Below, one piece after another: positions 1 through 10,720 of a stretch of DNA of 64,000 nt. The first letter of the stretch is position 1; every line of letters begins with the position of its first letter. The DNA is from Glebionis coronaria (taxonomy: Eukaryota > Streptophyta > Magnoliopsida > Asterales > Asteraceae). The DNA is taken from contig CM046881.1 in NCBI GenBank assembly GCA_025667525.1, positions 26,237,580 to 26,301,579 on the forward strand. Reading direction: 5' to 3'. The notes under the pieces were generated by a model, which had not been told where the DNA came from, did no database searches, and worked only from the letters and a program-made list of their open reading frames with translations. Both the position numbers and the translations under genes were made by a program.

Positions 1-1093
1 TCATTAGACAAAAGTCTAAGACCGATTATTATTTATATAGGTTTCCGTGACCGAAGCACGCGCGTAGCCGATTATCCGCCTTTCATTATCAACGTGAGTT
101 CATAGCCTCGCACTCTTTTAAATGTTTTACAAAATGATTAATAAACCCGCGAGGGAGATAACATGCTAGTTTTTGATAAAATAGAACACAAGTAGTCCCG
201 ATGGTATGCTTAATGATATGGACCTGAATGATGCGATGACCCAATAAAAGAGATAAAAAGGATTATTAATAGTTAGGTTATGTCACTTAAAGTCCCATTA
301 GCATGAATTGTGAACTACCGGTATTTGGTAGACGCTTATGCATATGATAGTGCTATTTGGGGACGATCACCCCAGTTCGCGCCTTGACGGTTGATCCCCG
401 TCGTACCACATTGATTGGTAAGCGAATTTATGTATGAGATGATTTACATAGCATGATTTTTGTGACGAGATGCTAACTTAGATGGGCAAATTGTTTGTCG
501 GGTTCATGACCCGTTGTTGTGATAGTAAGGTAACAATGTCATGCGGCTAATAATAATCCAAATGTAATCAATGTAATCTAAATATCTAATATGATACGAT
601 GCAAATAACGATGATAATATTACCTATAATGGTAATATTGAGGCTACGGTCTCATGGATGGTTTAAGATGTATGCTTTGATTTATATATTGCCTGACTAA
701 CAATACGAGGACTTACTCCCGATATTATACTTGTATTCTGATTTCAACGATTGTTTTATATAACGGTTTTATTAAACTCTATGAATTTACTTGGCATTCG
801 CTGATATGATTTTTGCATGTTTTTATCTCAGGTGCTTTAAGGTAATTCGGATGGAGATCGACTCTGATGGCCCACATAATAATAAAAATGTTCATTCGAT
901 CTATGTTTTGTAAACTTAATGACCTGTATAATTTGGGACTTGTTGTACACTATAAAACTTTTTATCGAATGAATGTATGTTGAACCTTGTACAACCATTT
1001 TTATGTGTTGTCTATGATTGGAGTTATTGTGCTATCCCGTAACACTCTAAAAGACTCTTCCGCTGTACCGATACGAAATTTGAGAGTGTTACA
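1..1093 (+). repeat. 5' LTR of the Tekay-type element (3' part only)
   Basis: This segment is collinear with 18466-19558. It ends in GTGTTACA, exactly where the two copies diverge: the primer site follows here, and satellite follows at 19559. Blocks 241-300 and 361-420 are identical in both LTRs, while differences scatter elsewhere. The first part of this LTR, about 1.97 kb judging from the 3' copy, lies outside the window. Confidence 0.9.
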
Positions 1094-1096
1094 GTT

Positions 1097-1108
1097 TGGT
1101 ACCAGAGC
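1097..1108 (+). other. Primer binding site, initiator-Met tRNA
   Basis: TGGTACCAGAGC starts 3 nt after the 5' LTR. It matches the plant tRNA-iMet complement TGGTATCAGAGC at 11 of 12 positions. About 260 nt of non-coding leader follow, up to the ATG at 1370, and contain an AT-rich TATATA tract (1266-1315). Confidence 0.85.
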
Positions 1109-1369
1109 TCTCGTTATAGAGAACAAAAGATTTTAAAAACCACGGTTTTGAACAAAACTATTCAAAATCTTTTAACTATGAACATTTGAGAAAATATTTG
1201 AAAAATCTTTTGACTATAATGGTGCCAAAGATCTCCGACGTTACCAACAAGCCCTATTGAGAAGATATATATTTTGATATATATAATTTAATTTATATAT
1301 ATGTATATATCGTGATTTCAGTATGTAATTGTTTAATAAGTATGTTATCATAATACGAGATATATATAA

Positions 1370-2179
1370 ATGCAGATTGTCATGGCTGACCCTAATATTC
1401 CTGTAGAGAACCATGCTATTCCCGAACCTAATGTAGAGGATGACCCTTCTTTAGACTTAGTAGATTATGATATGGATGATGATGATGAGGAACCATTTGA
1501 GGATCCTGAGCCCGAGATAGGACTAGGAGATCAGATTTCCCCTCAGGTTGATATGGTAGAGAATGATAATGTTGATATTGAGAATGATGATGAGTTTGGG
1601 ATAGATAATATAGATGATGAGATTGACGACGAGGATGTCGAGGAGGATATAGGTATAGACGATGAGGATGATAATGCACCTGACGGTACTGATGGTATTG
1701 CTACTCGTAGACGTGTGATAGGAGAGTCGTCTAGTGTTCGAGAGGATACTCATATGGATGGTCTTGCACCTTGGGCCTTGAGACATGATTTAGATGCTTC
1801 CCGTGCTCAGAGTAGTATGACAGAGATTGGATTAGGTGTTGTTCAGACTCATGTTGCGTATTTGGAATCGAGGACTAAGGTTGGTGAGAAAGAGCGGGAA
1901 TTGCTTAGTTTGGATTTGACTGATGTGGAGCGTGGTTTGAATGAGGCTTTTAGGAGGTTATCTATGCTAGAAAGAGGTGAGTTTGCTGCAATGAAGAAAA
2001 AGGTGAATTCTATGGAGATTCAGTTGGATGTAGCTCGTGCGATGCGTGAGAAAGCTGAGAAGAAGTTGAATATATATGTGGGTTGGAATAGTAGATTTTA
2101 TGCTGACATGGTTGAAAGAGGAGTGATCCGTAAGCGCCCAGCTGAAGATGTGTCTAGTGATCGTCCGACAAAGATATAG
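1370..2179 (+). CDS. Accessory upstream ORF of the Tekay-type element (acidic plus coiled-coil protein)
   Basis: This intact 269-codon ORF lies between the primer site and gag, where chromoviruses usually have only a leader. Residues about 20-107 are extremely acidic (runs of Asp and Glu). A basic stretch, TRRRVIGESSS, follows near 112-122, and residues about 150-235 look helical with coiled-coil-like heptads. The C-terminus is basic (RKRPAED). I know no enzymatic domain for it. From memory, Asteraceae chromovirus proteins carry a similar extension with an 'RRVIGESSS' and 'GLAPWALR' signature before the MPPK gag start, so I read it as a family accessory or gag-leader protein. It is one of the few undamaged frames in this element. 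An in-frame ATG at residue 5 (1382) is an alternative start. Confidence 0.6.
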   Translation: MQIVMADPNIPVENHAIPEPNVEDDPSLDLVDYDMDDDDEEPFEDPEPEIGLGDQISPQVDMVENDNVDIENDDEFGIDNIDDEIDDEDVEEDIGIDDEDDNAPDGTDGIATRRRVIGESSSVREDTHMDGLAPWALRHDLDASRAQSSMTEIGLGVVQTHVAYLESRTKVGEKERELLSLDLTDVERGLNEAFRRLSMLERGEFAAMKKKVNSMEIQLDVARAMREKAEKKLNIYVGWNSRFYADMVERGVIRKRPAEDVSSDRPTKI

Positions 2180-2752
2180 AAGACGATGGATGATAACCAT
2201 CTGGCGGTTCTCAGTAGACCAGTCTGTGTTTAGTAGTGACCTTTGTATCCTTTGTACCTTTGTAACTTTGACTGAACCGACTTGTTAGTTAGAAGACCTG
2301 TCGATAGGTGTGTAAACACCCATCCTTTTACCACTTAATTACAATAATAACTAGGCCAAAACGTGTATTTTATGTCGTAAATGTCGGAATTATGGGTGGT
2401 TTGTGTTTTTGTTGTGATTTTAGGATCAAAATGTTAAAAGGGAAGAAAACACGGTTTTCACAGGCTTTTATCAAAGAAAAATACAAAAGACGAAGTCAAG
2501 AAATCAAGAGTGCAAAAAGAAAGGAAGTCCAAGGCCTATTCTGAAGATTTATCGAAGAAAAAGTCTAAAGATGGAAGTTTAATAAAGCCGAAGAACTCAA
2601 GTCTTATTTATGAAGAAATTTCAAGACGAGTTCAAAGTAATCCCGAGACAAAGTTTTTAAAGTCGAAGAATTTGGAAAATTAAGGACTAAACGAGAAATA
2701 AAGAAAGAAGAAAGAGAGGAGGAAGCTTCCACTAATCACCTCCCTAATCTCC

Positions 2753-2760
2753 TATAAATA
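2753..2760 (+). promoter_or_regulatory. Putative TATA box of the Athila-like 5' LTR
   Basis: TATAAATA follows a CT-rich stretch and is kept in the 3' LTR at 10181-10188. It is the best candidate for the U3 core promoter, with transcription starting about 30 nt downstream. Confidence 0.6.
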
Positions 2761-3291
2761 GCATCCATTTCATTTCATTTGTTTTTGTTGGCTAATTTGA
2801 CACATTAGTTCTTCCATCTTTAATTACTTGCACATTTACTTAATTGCACCTTTAATTACTTGTCTCGCACCTTAAATTTGTAAGCTTTTAATTATTGTTT
2901 TTACTTTAATTGTTGAATCTTAATCTTAATCAGGTTTTTATTTTAATCTCTCATTCTACCTTTCTTGTTCTTGATTTAATTTTCATGTTTATGTGCTAAT
3001 TGTTATGCTTGTTTGATTATTGGTTATGCTTTTATGTTTTTGATCTTGTTAGCTTATTGATTTTATAGCTTATTGTGTTTTTCTTAAATTTCATCAAGTG
3101 CTGATTAGTTAATTTTTATAAAAAAGTTGATTTTTAATATTTTTATAACTTAGTGTTTTTAAAAGTTTTTAAATTTTAGCTTAATAGCTTTTTCTTAAAT
3201 TTGATTTGGTTAAGTTTTTAGATTTGTGCTTATTTGTGTTTAGCTTAATTGTAGTTTATAGCTTATTTGATTCTAGTTGTATTCCGGGTTT

Positions 3292-3934
3292 GGTAAACCC
3301 TTTTATTCCGAACATAGCATCAAATCCATCATTCCGAGTAGTCTGCTTGTTGGGATTTTTCCAGATAAGGTCCAAAACCCTATTATTCCGGATATAGTGA
3401 CAGTTTATTCAGGATAAGGGTTCGAAGTTGTTCCGGATAAACCATTGAAGGAAGTTATTCCAGATAAGGGTTCGTATAAGGCTTATTCCGGATAAAGATC
3501 CGGAAGCTATTCCGGATAAGGTAACTAATCAGGGTATTCTGGATAAGTCGAAGGAAGTTATTCCGGATAAAGGTTTTTTGCATATTCCGGATAGGGAGTG
3601 ACAGTTCTGTATTCCGGATAAGCGTCAAAACTTGGATTCCGGATATCATCCAGAAGTTTATTCCGGATAAGTAGATGATTGTTTATTCCGGATAAGCATC
3701 CGGAAGTTATTCCGGATAAGCTGTTTGGGAGTATTATTCCGGATAAGTGGACTCAGATTATTCCGGATAAGGAGTATTCCGGATAAAGGTTTTTTTGATT
3801 ATTCCGGATAAGTAGCAGAACAAGTATTCCGGCGAGCATGCTGAAGATTTATTCCGGATAAGAGTGACAGATTTATTCCGGATAAGCATCAGGTTTGTTA
3901 TTCAGGATAAGAGTAAGATTGGATTCCGGATAGT
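3292..3934 (+). repeat. Dispersed TTCCGGATAAG core array in the 5' LTR (about 27 copies)
   Basis: The core TTCCGGATAAG, exact or with one to three changes, starts at 3292, 3306, 3332, 3359, 3386, 3408, 3431, 3458, 3486, 3510, 3537, 3561, 3585, 3612, 3637, 3661, 3686, 3710, 3737, 3761, 3777, 3802, 3827, 3852, 3876, 3901 and 3924. Spacing is mostly 22-28 bp, commonest at 24, 25 and 27. The spacers differ from one another. Most cores carry CCGG, giving a CpG cluster in otherwise AT-rich DNA. The first three copies lack the full GATAAG half. The array lies about 540 bp downstream of the TATA box, so it is probably transcribed. Confidence 0.9.
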
Positions 3935-4337
3935 GACAGTATTTTGGATCCCGGCTCAGGTTCTGTTTACTTTCTTTTTATTTTTAAGCATTTATTTTCC
4001 CGCCATTTTTCTTTAGTGTTATTTTAATTGTCTTTCTTAATTTTAAATTTAAAGTTTGCATTTTTATTACATTGTCATATTTACTTTTCGTCTTGCTTTA
4101 ATTTTAAGTCATTTAATTAATCTACTTTTAAAAGTTTAATATTGCACCATTTAAGTTTTAATTAGTTTTAGTTTTAAATAACCGTCATTTACTTTAAAGT
4201 TTTTCACTTTTTATTTACAACAACGACACTATATTGTTTTCCACCAAAAGACAGCTGAGTCGCACATTTACCAATTATCAATTCAATTAGACCGATTTCA
4301 ACGAACAATTTTTTGTTACTAAAGTCTAGTTATCAAA

Positions 4338-4352
4338 TGGCGCCGCTGCCGG
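4338..4352 (+). other. Primer binding site, tRNA-Asp
   Basis: TGGCGCCGCTGCCGG starts 2 nt after the 5' LTR and matches the complement of plant tRNA-Asp (TGGCGCCGTTGCCGG) at 14 of 15 bases. tRNA-Asp priming is usual for Athila-type elements. The minus-strand relative at 41802-41816 has the same variant. Confidence 0.85.
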
Positions 4353-4538
4353 CTCTTTTCGTTAAGATTAACGGTTTTCTGTGAGAGACGCGTTGCTTTT
4401 TGAGATCCGTTCATTCGTGGGCGTTATTTTTCTTGATTAATACTTTTTCAAAAATCCAAAAAGATTTTATTTTTATTTTTATAGTGTATATATATTGTCT
4501 ATTTCTTCGGTTTTGTTTTCTTTTGCTTTTGCAGGTGT

Positions 4539-6320
4539 ATGCGTACTAGATCTTCTACTTATCCAGAGCCCGAGACTCGTGAAGATTTAGCTATGGCAGA
4601 TGTGAACAACAACAATAATCCACCGCACCTCAACAATAACAACAATGTTCTTCCACAGCCCGATCTTCGGACAATGGAGGAGCTTTGTCAACCCACAATG
4701 TTTAGACGAGGAGGACCGATTGCGCCGATGCAAATCACGGCTCCGGAGTTTTCGTTGAAGCATCACATGATCCAACAAGTGCAAACTAATCCATTCCGCG
4801 GAATACCGGATGATGATGCCAACAAGCACCTCGACAAATTCATTACTATTACCCAAAGCATGAAGTTGCCCGGTGCTACAATGGATGTTCTTCGCCTTCA
4901 ACTCTTCCCACATACTTTATCACACCACGCCGAGAAATGGTTAGATCGTCTCCCGAAGAATTCCATTCATACTTGGGACGACATGACTCAATGCTTTTTG
5001 TCGCGCTACTTTCCACCATCCATGGTCACGAGCCTTCGAAAATAAGCGGTTTCATGCAAGAACCCGATGAATCGTATCACGATCGATGTCCAAACCACAA
5101 CATGCTCCCCGTTACCTAAATTGATACTTTCTACAACGGTTTGACTTTTCGTGATCGTGATACGATTAATGCAGCCGCCGGTGGCACATTTATGAAAAGA
5201 AGACCCGAGGAGTGTAGAGTGCTTATTGAGAACATGACTACTCAGAAAAAAAACTGGGATTCCTCCGCTTCTTCAAGGAACAACCCGAGAGTCAATGTTT
5301 CTTCTACTTCAGCAAACCCCGATATGACCGAATTCACCCGCATGATGGCCGAAATGAATAAAAATATCTTTCTCATCGCTTCAAACCAACAACAACAAGT
5401 TAAAGCGGTAGCTAATCCTTGTGAGACATGCGGTGGTCCTCACTCATACACCGATTTTCCTTCCACTCAAGGCAATCCGGAAAACGTGTATGCGGCTTAT
5501 GGTAATTATTCACCAGAAAATTACCAAGCCCGACCTCAAGGGGATCGAAATTTGCTAAGTTACCGGTCTAACAACTATCTTTCACTCTGTCTTTCTCCTC
5601 AAAACCACACCCCAACAACAATTACAACAGAAGCAACCAAATCCCACCTCGAGCTTCTAATCCTTATCACCCACCCGCTCAACAAGCCCCACCCATTAAT
5701 CAAGATGTTGAAGCTTTAATGAGAACCCAAAGAGAGCAAATCAAGAATCTACAAAGCCAAATTATCAATTTGAAAGGGGATATCACTAAGCAAGGGAATG
5801 ACATTAGATCCGAGCTTCTAAATGATATACAATCCTCCTTCAGCAATCAAACGAATGATTTGAAGAATATGTTGGCTAGTTTCTTACCAACCGCTCAAAC
5901 CTCTACTTCGGGCTCTCTACCTTCAAACACCATCATTAACCCGAGAGCGAATGTGAGTGCTATTACTACCCATAGTGGAGAAACTTTAGTAGGACCATCT
6001 ATTCCACCCCAAGTTACACCATCTACACCTCCTCCACCACCATTTATCCCTACTACTCCCACGCCTAGTATTAGTTCACCATTACCGTCTCCCCCTCGTC
6101 ATGAAGAAGTACCCAAGAAGAATCCTCCACCAACCCCACCTTCAACATCTCAACCTTCACCTTCTACACCCACACCACACCACCCAACCCCAACATTCCT
6201 TACCCTTCACGGCTCAACAAGGCTAGAATTCTAACTAAAAATGACATTCAAGTCTCTAACTTTTTGGAAAAGATTGCCGGAATGAAAGTCACCTTTACCC
6301 TTGTTGAAGCTCTTTCCTAA
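4539..6320 (+). pseudogene. Athila-like gag, broken
   Basis: The frame opens with ATG at 4539 after a 186-nt leader. The retrotransposon gag domain is recognisable (MQITAPEFSLK, NPFRGIPDDDANKHLDKF, AEKWLDRLP, FLSRYFPPS). The reading frame shifts near 5040. About a dozen residues are missing near 5090 (DESYHD runs straight into RCPNHN), and a TAA stands at 5117-5119 before IDTFYNGL. The next segment (NAAAGGTFMKRRPEE) carries a CETCGGPHSYTDF knuckle whose last Cys has become Phe. A second frameshift lies near 5570 and a third near 6190, and there is a TAA at 6318-6320. A coiled stretch (5719-5880) and a Pro/Thr/Ser-rich linker (6000-6190) precede the protease. The protein cannot be made from this copy. 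Confidence 0.85.
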
Positions 6321-7718
6321 ATGCCACAATTTGTCAAGATGTTTAAGGAATTGCTTAATAAGAAGGAGAAGATGACCGAGTTTGTTAATACTCGCTTGAA
6401 TGAAAATTGCTCTGCAATCCTTCTTAAAGAACTTCCAGAAAAACTTGGAGATCCCGGTTGTTTTGTGCTACCTTGTACTTTTAACCAAATAGACAAATTT
6501 ACTACCTTAGCCGATCTCGGGGCAAGTATAAATTTGATGCCTTTCAGCGTTTGGAAAAAGTTATCATTGCCCTACCTTACACCAACGAAGATAACTCTTG
6601 AGCTAGCCAATCCCACTCTTACGTACCCCCTTGGTATCGCCGAAGATGTATTCATTAAAGTTGGCACATTCACTTTTCCGGTCAACTTCGTCGTTGTTGA
6701 TTATGAAATGGACCCTCGTATTCCGTTAATACTTGGACGCCCATTTTTGAGAACCGGTCGAGCTTTAATAGATGTGGATAAATGTGAACTCATCTTAAGA
6801 GTCGGGGATGATGCACAAGTTTTTGAAATGGGGAAGCTTACAAGCAAATCTTATGGAAGAGAATCAGCGAATATGATTAATGTGCTTGATGATTTTGTCA
6901 TCTACAACAATCCTCTATTCGATTCTTGCAATGATAATCCACTGTTTCAAGATGATGTGGATGATTCTCTCTCCAATTTGGAACCTTCACCCATATATGA
7001 TTCTCCACCGATCTATGATGCTTATGATGATGATTCTAGTTCCGATGGAGATGATTATGATGATTTTACTTCCGAGTATCCCGACATGCCCACTTATGAT
7101 GATTTTGATGAGGCCGATACTCTTTCGAGTGATTCTTCTCATGAAGAAGATCCTCCGCCTACAACACTTGATCCTACTTTGGATGACTACTCATTTGAGG
7201 AAGATTTTGATACTTTTCTCAATACATACTTCCCTCATGAGAGTGATGCCCCTCCTTTGGACTTTGATGATTATGGTCTTCATCCTTCTACGAATTTGAA
7301 GAAAATTCTTTCAAAGGAGAAGAAACCGGGCGACACCAACATTCGTAGTTCTTATGTCTTGACACCTTTCTATCCACCTTCGTCGGATGAGATTGTGCGA
7401 TTTATGAGCGGATCCTCTTCAAAATCTGCTGAGCCTGAGTGTTATTTTCCCCTAAAGGAAAAGGTGTTCGACCCCGGTATTGAAATTTTTAAGCCATCTC
7501 AGTATCGGTCTAGTGAAATAAAAGGAAAGATTTTTGGAACTACCTGAGATATGCTTGCACCCCACCATACTTGCTTCCACCGTGCTCCACAATTGCATAA
7601 GGGAACCTTGCCTACTCTTCTTTGGCTTGCCTTGTTCGCCTTAAGCCTTTGCTATTTAATGGACGAAAACCATGTATTTGATCCCGGTGGATGTTTTTCA
7701 AGCTTCTTCCTATGCTAA
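6321..7718 (+). pseudogene. Athila-like protease with acidic domain and C-terminal hydrophobic segment
   Basis: The frame is open from 6321 to the TGA at 7545-7547 (408 codons) and then continues in frame to TAA at 7716-7718. The retropepsin core is clear: LADLGASINLMP (catalytic Asp in D-L-G) near residue 66 and RIPLILGRPFLRTGRALIDV near 136. Residues about 200-310 form a very acidic Asp/Ser/Pro/Tyr tail. KVFDPGIEIF lies near residue 385. After the stop the frame encodes a hydrophobic run (LPTLLWLALFALSLCYLM) and then ENHVFDPGG. The minus-strand relative has the same FDPG, hydrophobic, FDPG layout, so the TGA is probably a late nonsense change in a longer protein. No RT follows. Confidence 0.75.
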
Positions 7719-9729
7719 TCAAGGTCGATTCAGGCTCACGACTCGGTGATAAAAAATCAAGCGCTTCTTGGGAGGCAACCCAAGTATCTATCTTTTAGCT
7801 ATTTCTATCCTAAGTGTAGGGGAGACCCGTTGGTGTTTGCTATTTCCTCTCTTCTAATATTCAAGGATTCGAGCTTTCAATGATCCACTCTCGATGATTT
7901 CTGACGACTCGTGATTCCGTGTTTCCGTCTTCCCGGTTCTATCCTAAACTCTTTTGATTCTCTATTTTATATTCTTCAATATTAAAATAGGAATCACTTT
8001 AGTTGTCTCTTCCTTAGCAAGATTTAAACAAAGTGCACAATATCCTAAGTGTAGGGGAGTTTACTCCCACATGCTTAAACATTGAGGACAATGTTTATAT
8101 CAAGTGTAGGGAGGACTTCTATCGAAGTTAAGTGGCCTTTTCCTTGTATTTGTCCTCATTTTAACCGGAAAATCAATTTTTCGACATTTTTCAAAAATTT
8201 TGATCTATTCTGGCCTAGTAGTTTTACCTTTGTATAGTTATTTTCTTTCTTTGTAGAATAAATTTTAATAAAGTGGTTTTAATTTTTAAACGTTGTGAAT
8301 CTTTTGACTCAACCCGAGTTTACTTATCTAAGTTTACTCTAGCTAGTATCCTTAACGTGTTTAAGTCAAGTTTTGCTAGGCTTTTATATAGGGAACTTTA
8401 AAACGCGAAAGTCTTAACCCCCACGGGTTAAGAAAAAGAACTTTTCGTAAGTTCCTATAATTGATCCTAGAGAGTCGTTTATCAAGGGAACTTTAAAATG
8501 CGATTTCTAAACTTGAAAAAGTCTAAGAATTTGCAAGATCCTATAGATGACTCGAAAACCGAAAACTTTGATTTAATTGGCTAAGCAACCACGAGTCTCA
8601 TTCCTTGAGATTTTAAATTGTGGAGAATGGGAGATGATAGAGTCAATTATAAGTTTTGTATTCTTTCGTGAATTTATGTGAGTTGATTATAAGCTTATTC
8701 TCCCATTGCTTGTTAATAAATTTATCTGCAATAAATAAGGTTGAACGATTTGAAAAGTTACTTAACTTCTAGCCCAAGATCGTTTAAAATTTGCTCGGTA
8801 TTGATTAGAGTTTATAGCCAAGGCATAACTTATTGAAGCGGGATGGGAAGATTGGCGAGTCCAAAAAGGTCCTAACAAGGCATGAGGGCTACATTTTGTT
8901 GCTAAAGATCCGAAAGTGATGTGAAGAATCATTTATCAAGAATCAATATGAAGGATCGAGATACACGATGAAAAGCAAATACTCCCCTAAAGATCATGGA
9001 GAATTCTATCATAAAAGACCCTAACAAGGTATGAGGATAAATAGATCCAAGTCTTAAAAGGAGGCGGATCGTTGTATATCAAAATCCCAAATAAAGATTG
9101 GAGAAAAATGAAGAAGTCGTGGTCCAAATATGAAGAATCTCTCAAAACTTCAAGTGAAGAAATTCATATTATGAAGAGAAGACCATTATTTCATGAACGT
9201 CTCTCAAGATTTGAAGTATGAAGTCGCTGCCAAATATCGGTCCAAGAAAGGTCTCAAATCGTGAAGCGAGTTATGCCAAGATATGAACTTTATGAGGTCC
9301 CAAGAAGCAGTTTTAAAATATTTTGTCCTTTAGCTAACTATGGATTAAATCGTCCCACTTTATTTTCAGCCTTAATAACTATAAAAATAAGTCAACAATG
9401 CATCCTCGTGATCATTCAAGACAATAATAAAATATAAGAGATACACCTAGGAATAAGGGAGTCTAAGTAAATAATTGGCCCACATGAGTTCATGTTAGTT
9501 TGCTAACTTATAATAACAATGATCTCGTTTTTATGCTTGGTATGGGGAGGATGATAATCATTCATGACTTTCCAAAACCCTAAGGTAAGTATTTGATTTC
9601 TTTACTTGTTTTATTATTTTCTATCTCTTTAATAAAGGCCAAGGTGGATTGATTCTGATGAAAAGTGTAATCTTGCTTTGTAATTAATGCATTGCATGAG
9701 GACATTGCAATTGTCAAGTGTAGGGGATT
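7719..9729 (+). other. Non-coding 3' internal region of the Athila-like element
   Basis: These 2 kb hold no credible ORF. They contain AAGTGTAGGGGAG-like repeats (7814, 8046, 8100, 9715) and the inverted repeat AAACATTG-AGGA-CAATGTTT at 8077-8096. The minus-strand relative has the same inverted repeat at 37368-37387. Sequences close to TTGAGGACAATG followed by AAGTGTAGGG are, from memory, common near the end of the coding region in Athila/Tat elements. The polypurine tract AGGGGATT (9722-9729) primes plus-strand synthesis next to the LTR. Confidence 0.7.
9722..9729 (+). other. Polypurine tract of the plus-strand Athila-like element
   Basis: AGGGGATT lies directly against the 3' LTR start TGATAGG at 9730, as expected for a plus-strand primer. 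Confidence 0.65.
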
Positions 9730-10180
9730 TGATAGGTGTGTAAACACCCATCCTTTTACCACTTAATTACAATAATAACCAGGCCAAGACATGTATTTTA
9801 TGTCGTAAATGTCGGAATTATGCGTGGATTGTGTTTTTGTTGTGATTTTAGGATCAAAATGTTAAAAGGGAAGAAAACATGGCTTTCACAGGCTTTTATC
9901 GAAGAAAAAGACAAAAGACGAAGTCAAGAAATCAAGAGTGCAAAAAGAACGGAAGTCCAAGGCCTATTCTGAAGATTTATCGAAGAAAAAGTCTAAAGAC
10001 GGAAGTTTAATAAAGCCCAAGAACTCAAGTCTTATTTATGAAGAAATTTCAAGACGAGTTCAAAGTAATCCCGAGACAAAGTTTTTAAAGTCGAAGAATT
10101 TGGAAGATTAAGGACAAAACGAGAAATAAAGAAAAAGGAAAGAGAGGAGGAAGCTTCCACTAATCACCTCCCTAATCTCC

Positions 10181-10188
10181 TATAAATA
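10181..10188 (+). promoter_or_regulatory. Putative TATA box in the 3' LTR of the Athila-like element
   Basis: TATAAATA sits at the position matching the 5' LTR copy at 2753. In this LTR it could start outward transcription into chromovirus DNA. Confidence 0.5.
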
Positions 10189-10720
10189 GCATCCATTTCA
10201 TTTTATTTGTTTTTTTTTGGCTAATTTGACAAATTAGTTCTTCCATCTTTAATTACTTGCACATTTACTTAATTGCACCTTTAGTTACTTGTATCGCACC
10301 TTAAATTTGTAAGCTTTTAATTCTTGTCTTTACTTTAATTGTTGAATCTTAATCTTAATCAAGTTTTTATTTAAATCTCTCATTCTACCTTTCTTGTTCT
10401 TGATTTAATTTTCATGTTTATGTGCTAATTGTTATGCTTGTTTGATTATTGGTTATGCTTTTATGTTTTTGATCTTGTTAGCTTATTGATTTTATAGCTT
10501 ATTGTGTTTTTCTTAAATTTCATCAAGTGCTGATTAGTTAATTTTTTTTAAAAAGTTGATTTTTAATATTTTTATTACTTAGTGTTTTTAAAAGTTTTTA
10601 AATTTTGGCTTAATAGCTTTTTCTTAAATTTGATTTGGTTAAGTTTTTATATTTGTGCTTATTTGTGTTTAGCTTAATTGTAGTTTATAGCTTATTTGAT
10701 TCTAGTTGTATTTCGGGTTT

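Larger units (their letters stand above)
2302..4335 (+). repeat. 5' LTR of the plus-strand Athila-like element
   Basis: This 2034-bp segment is collinear with 9730-11762. It starts with (T/C)GATAGGTGTGTAAACACC, where GGTGT and ACACC can pair as a small hairpin, and ends TCTAGTTATCA. It contains a TATA box (2753), T-rich sequence (2760-3270) and the TTCCGGATAAG array (3292-3934). Short reading frames in it are not conserved genes. Confidence 0.9.

Noticed and set aside
2308..2544. 78-codon frame repeated at 9736-9972
   Set aside because: It lies at the start of both Athila-like LTRs and is shared only because LTRs are duplicated. No domain is visible.
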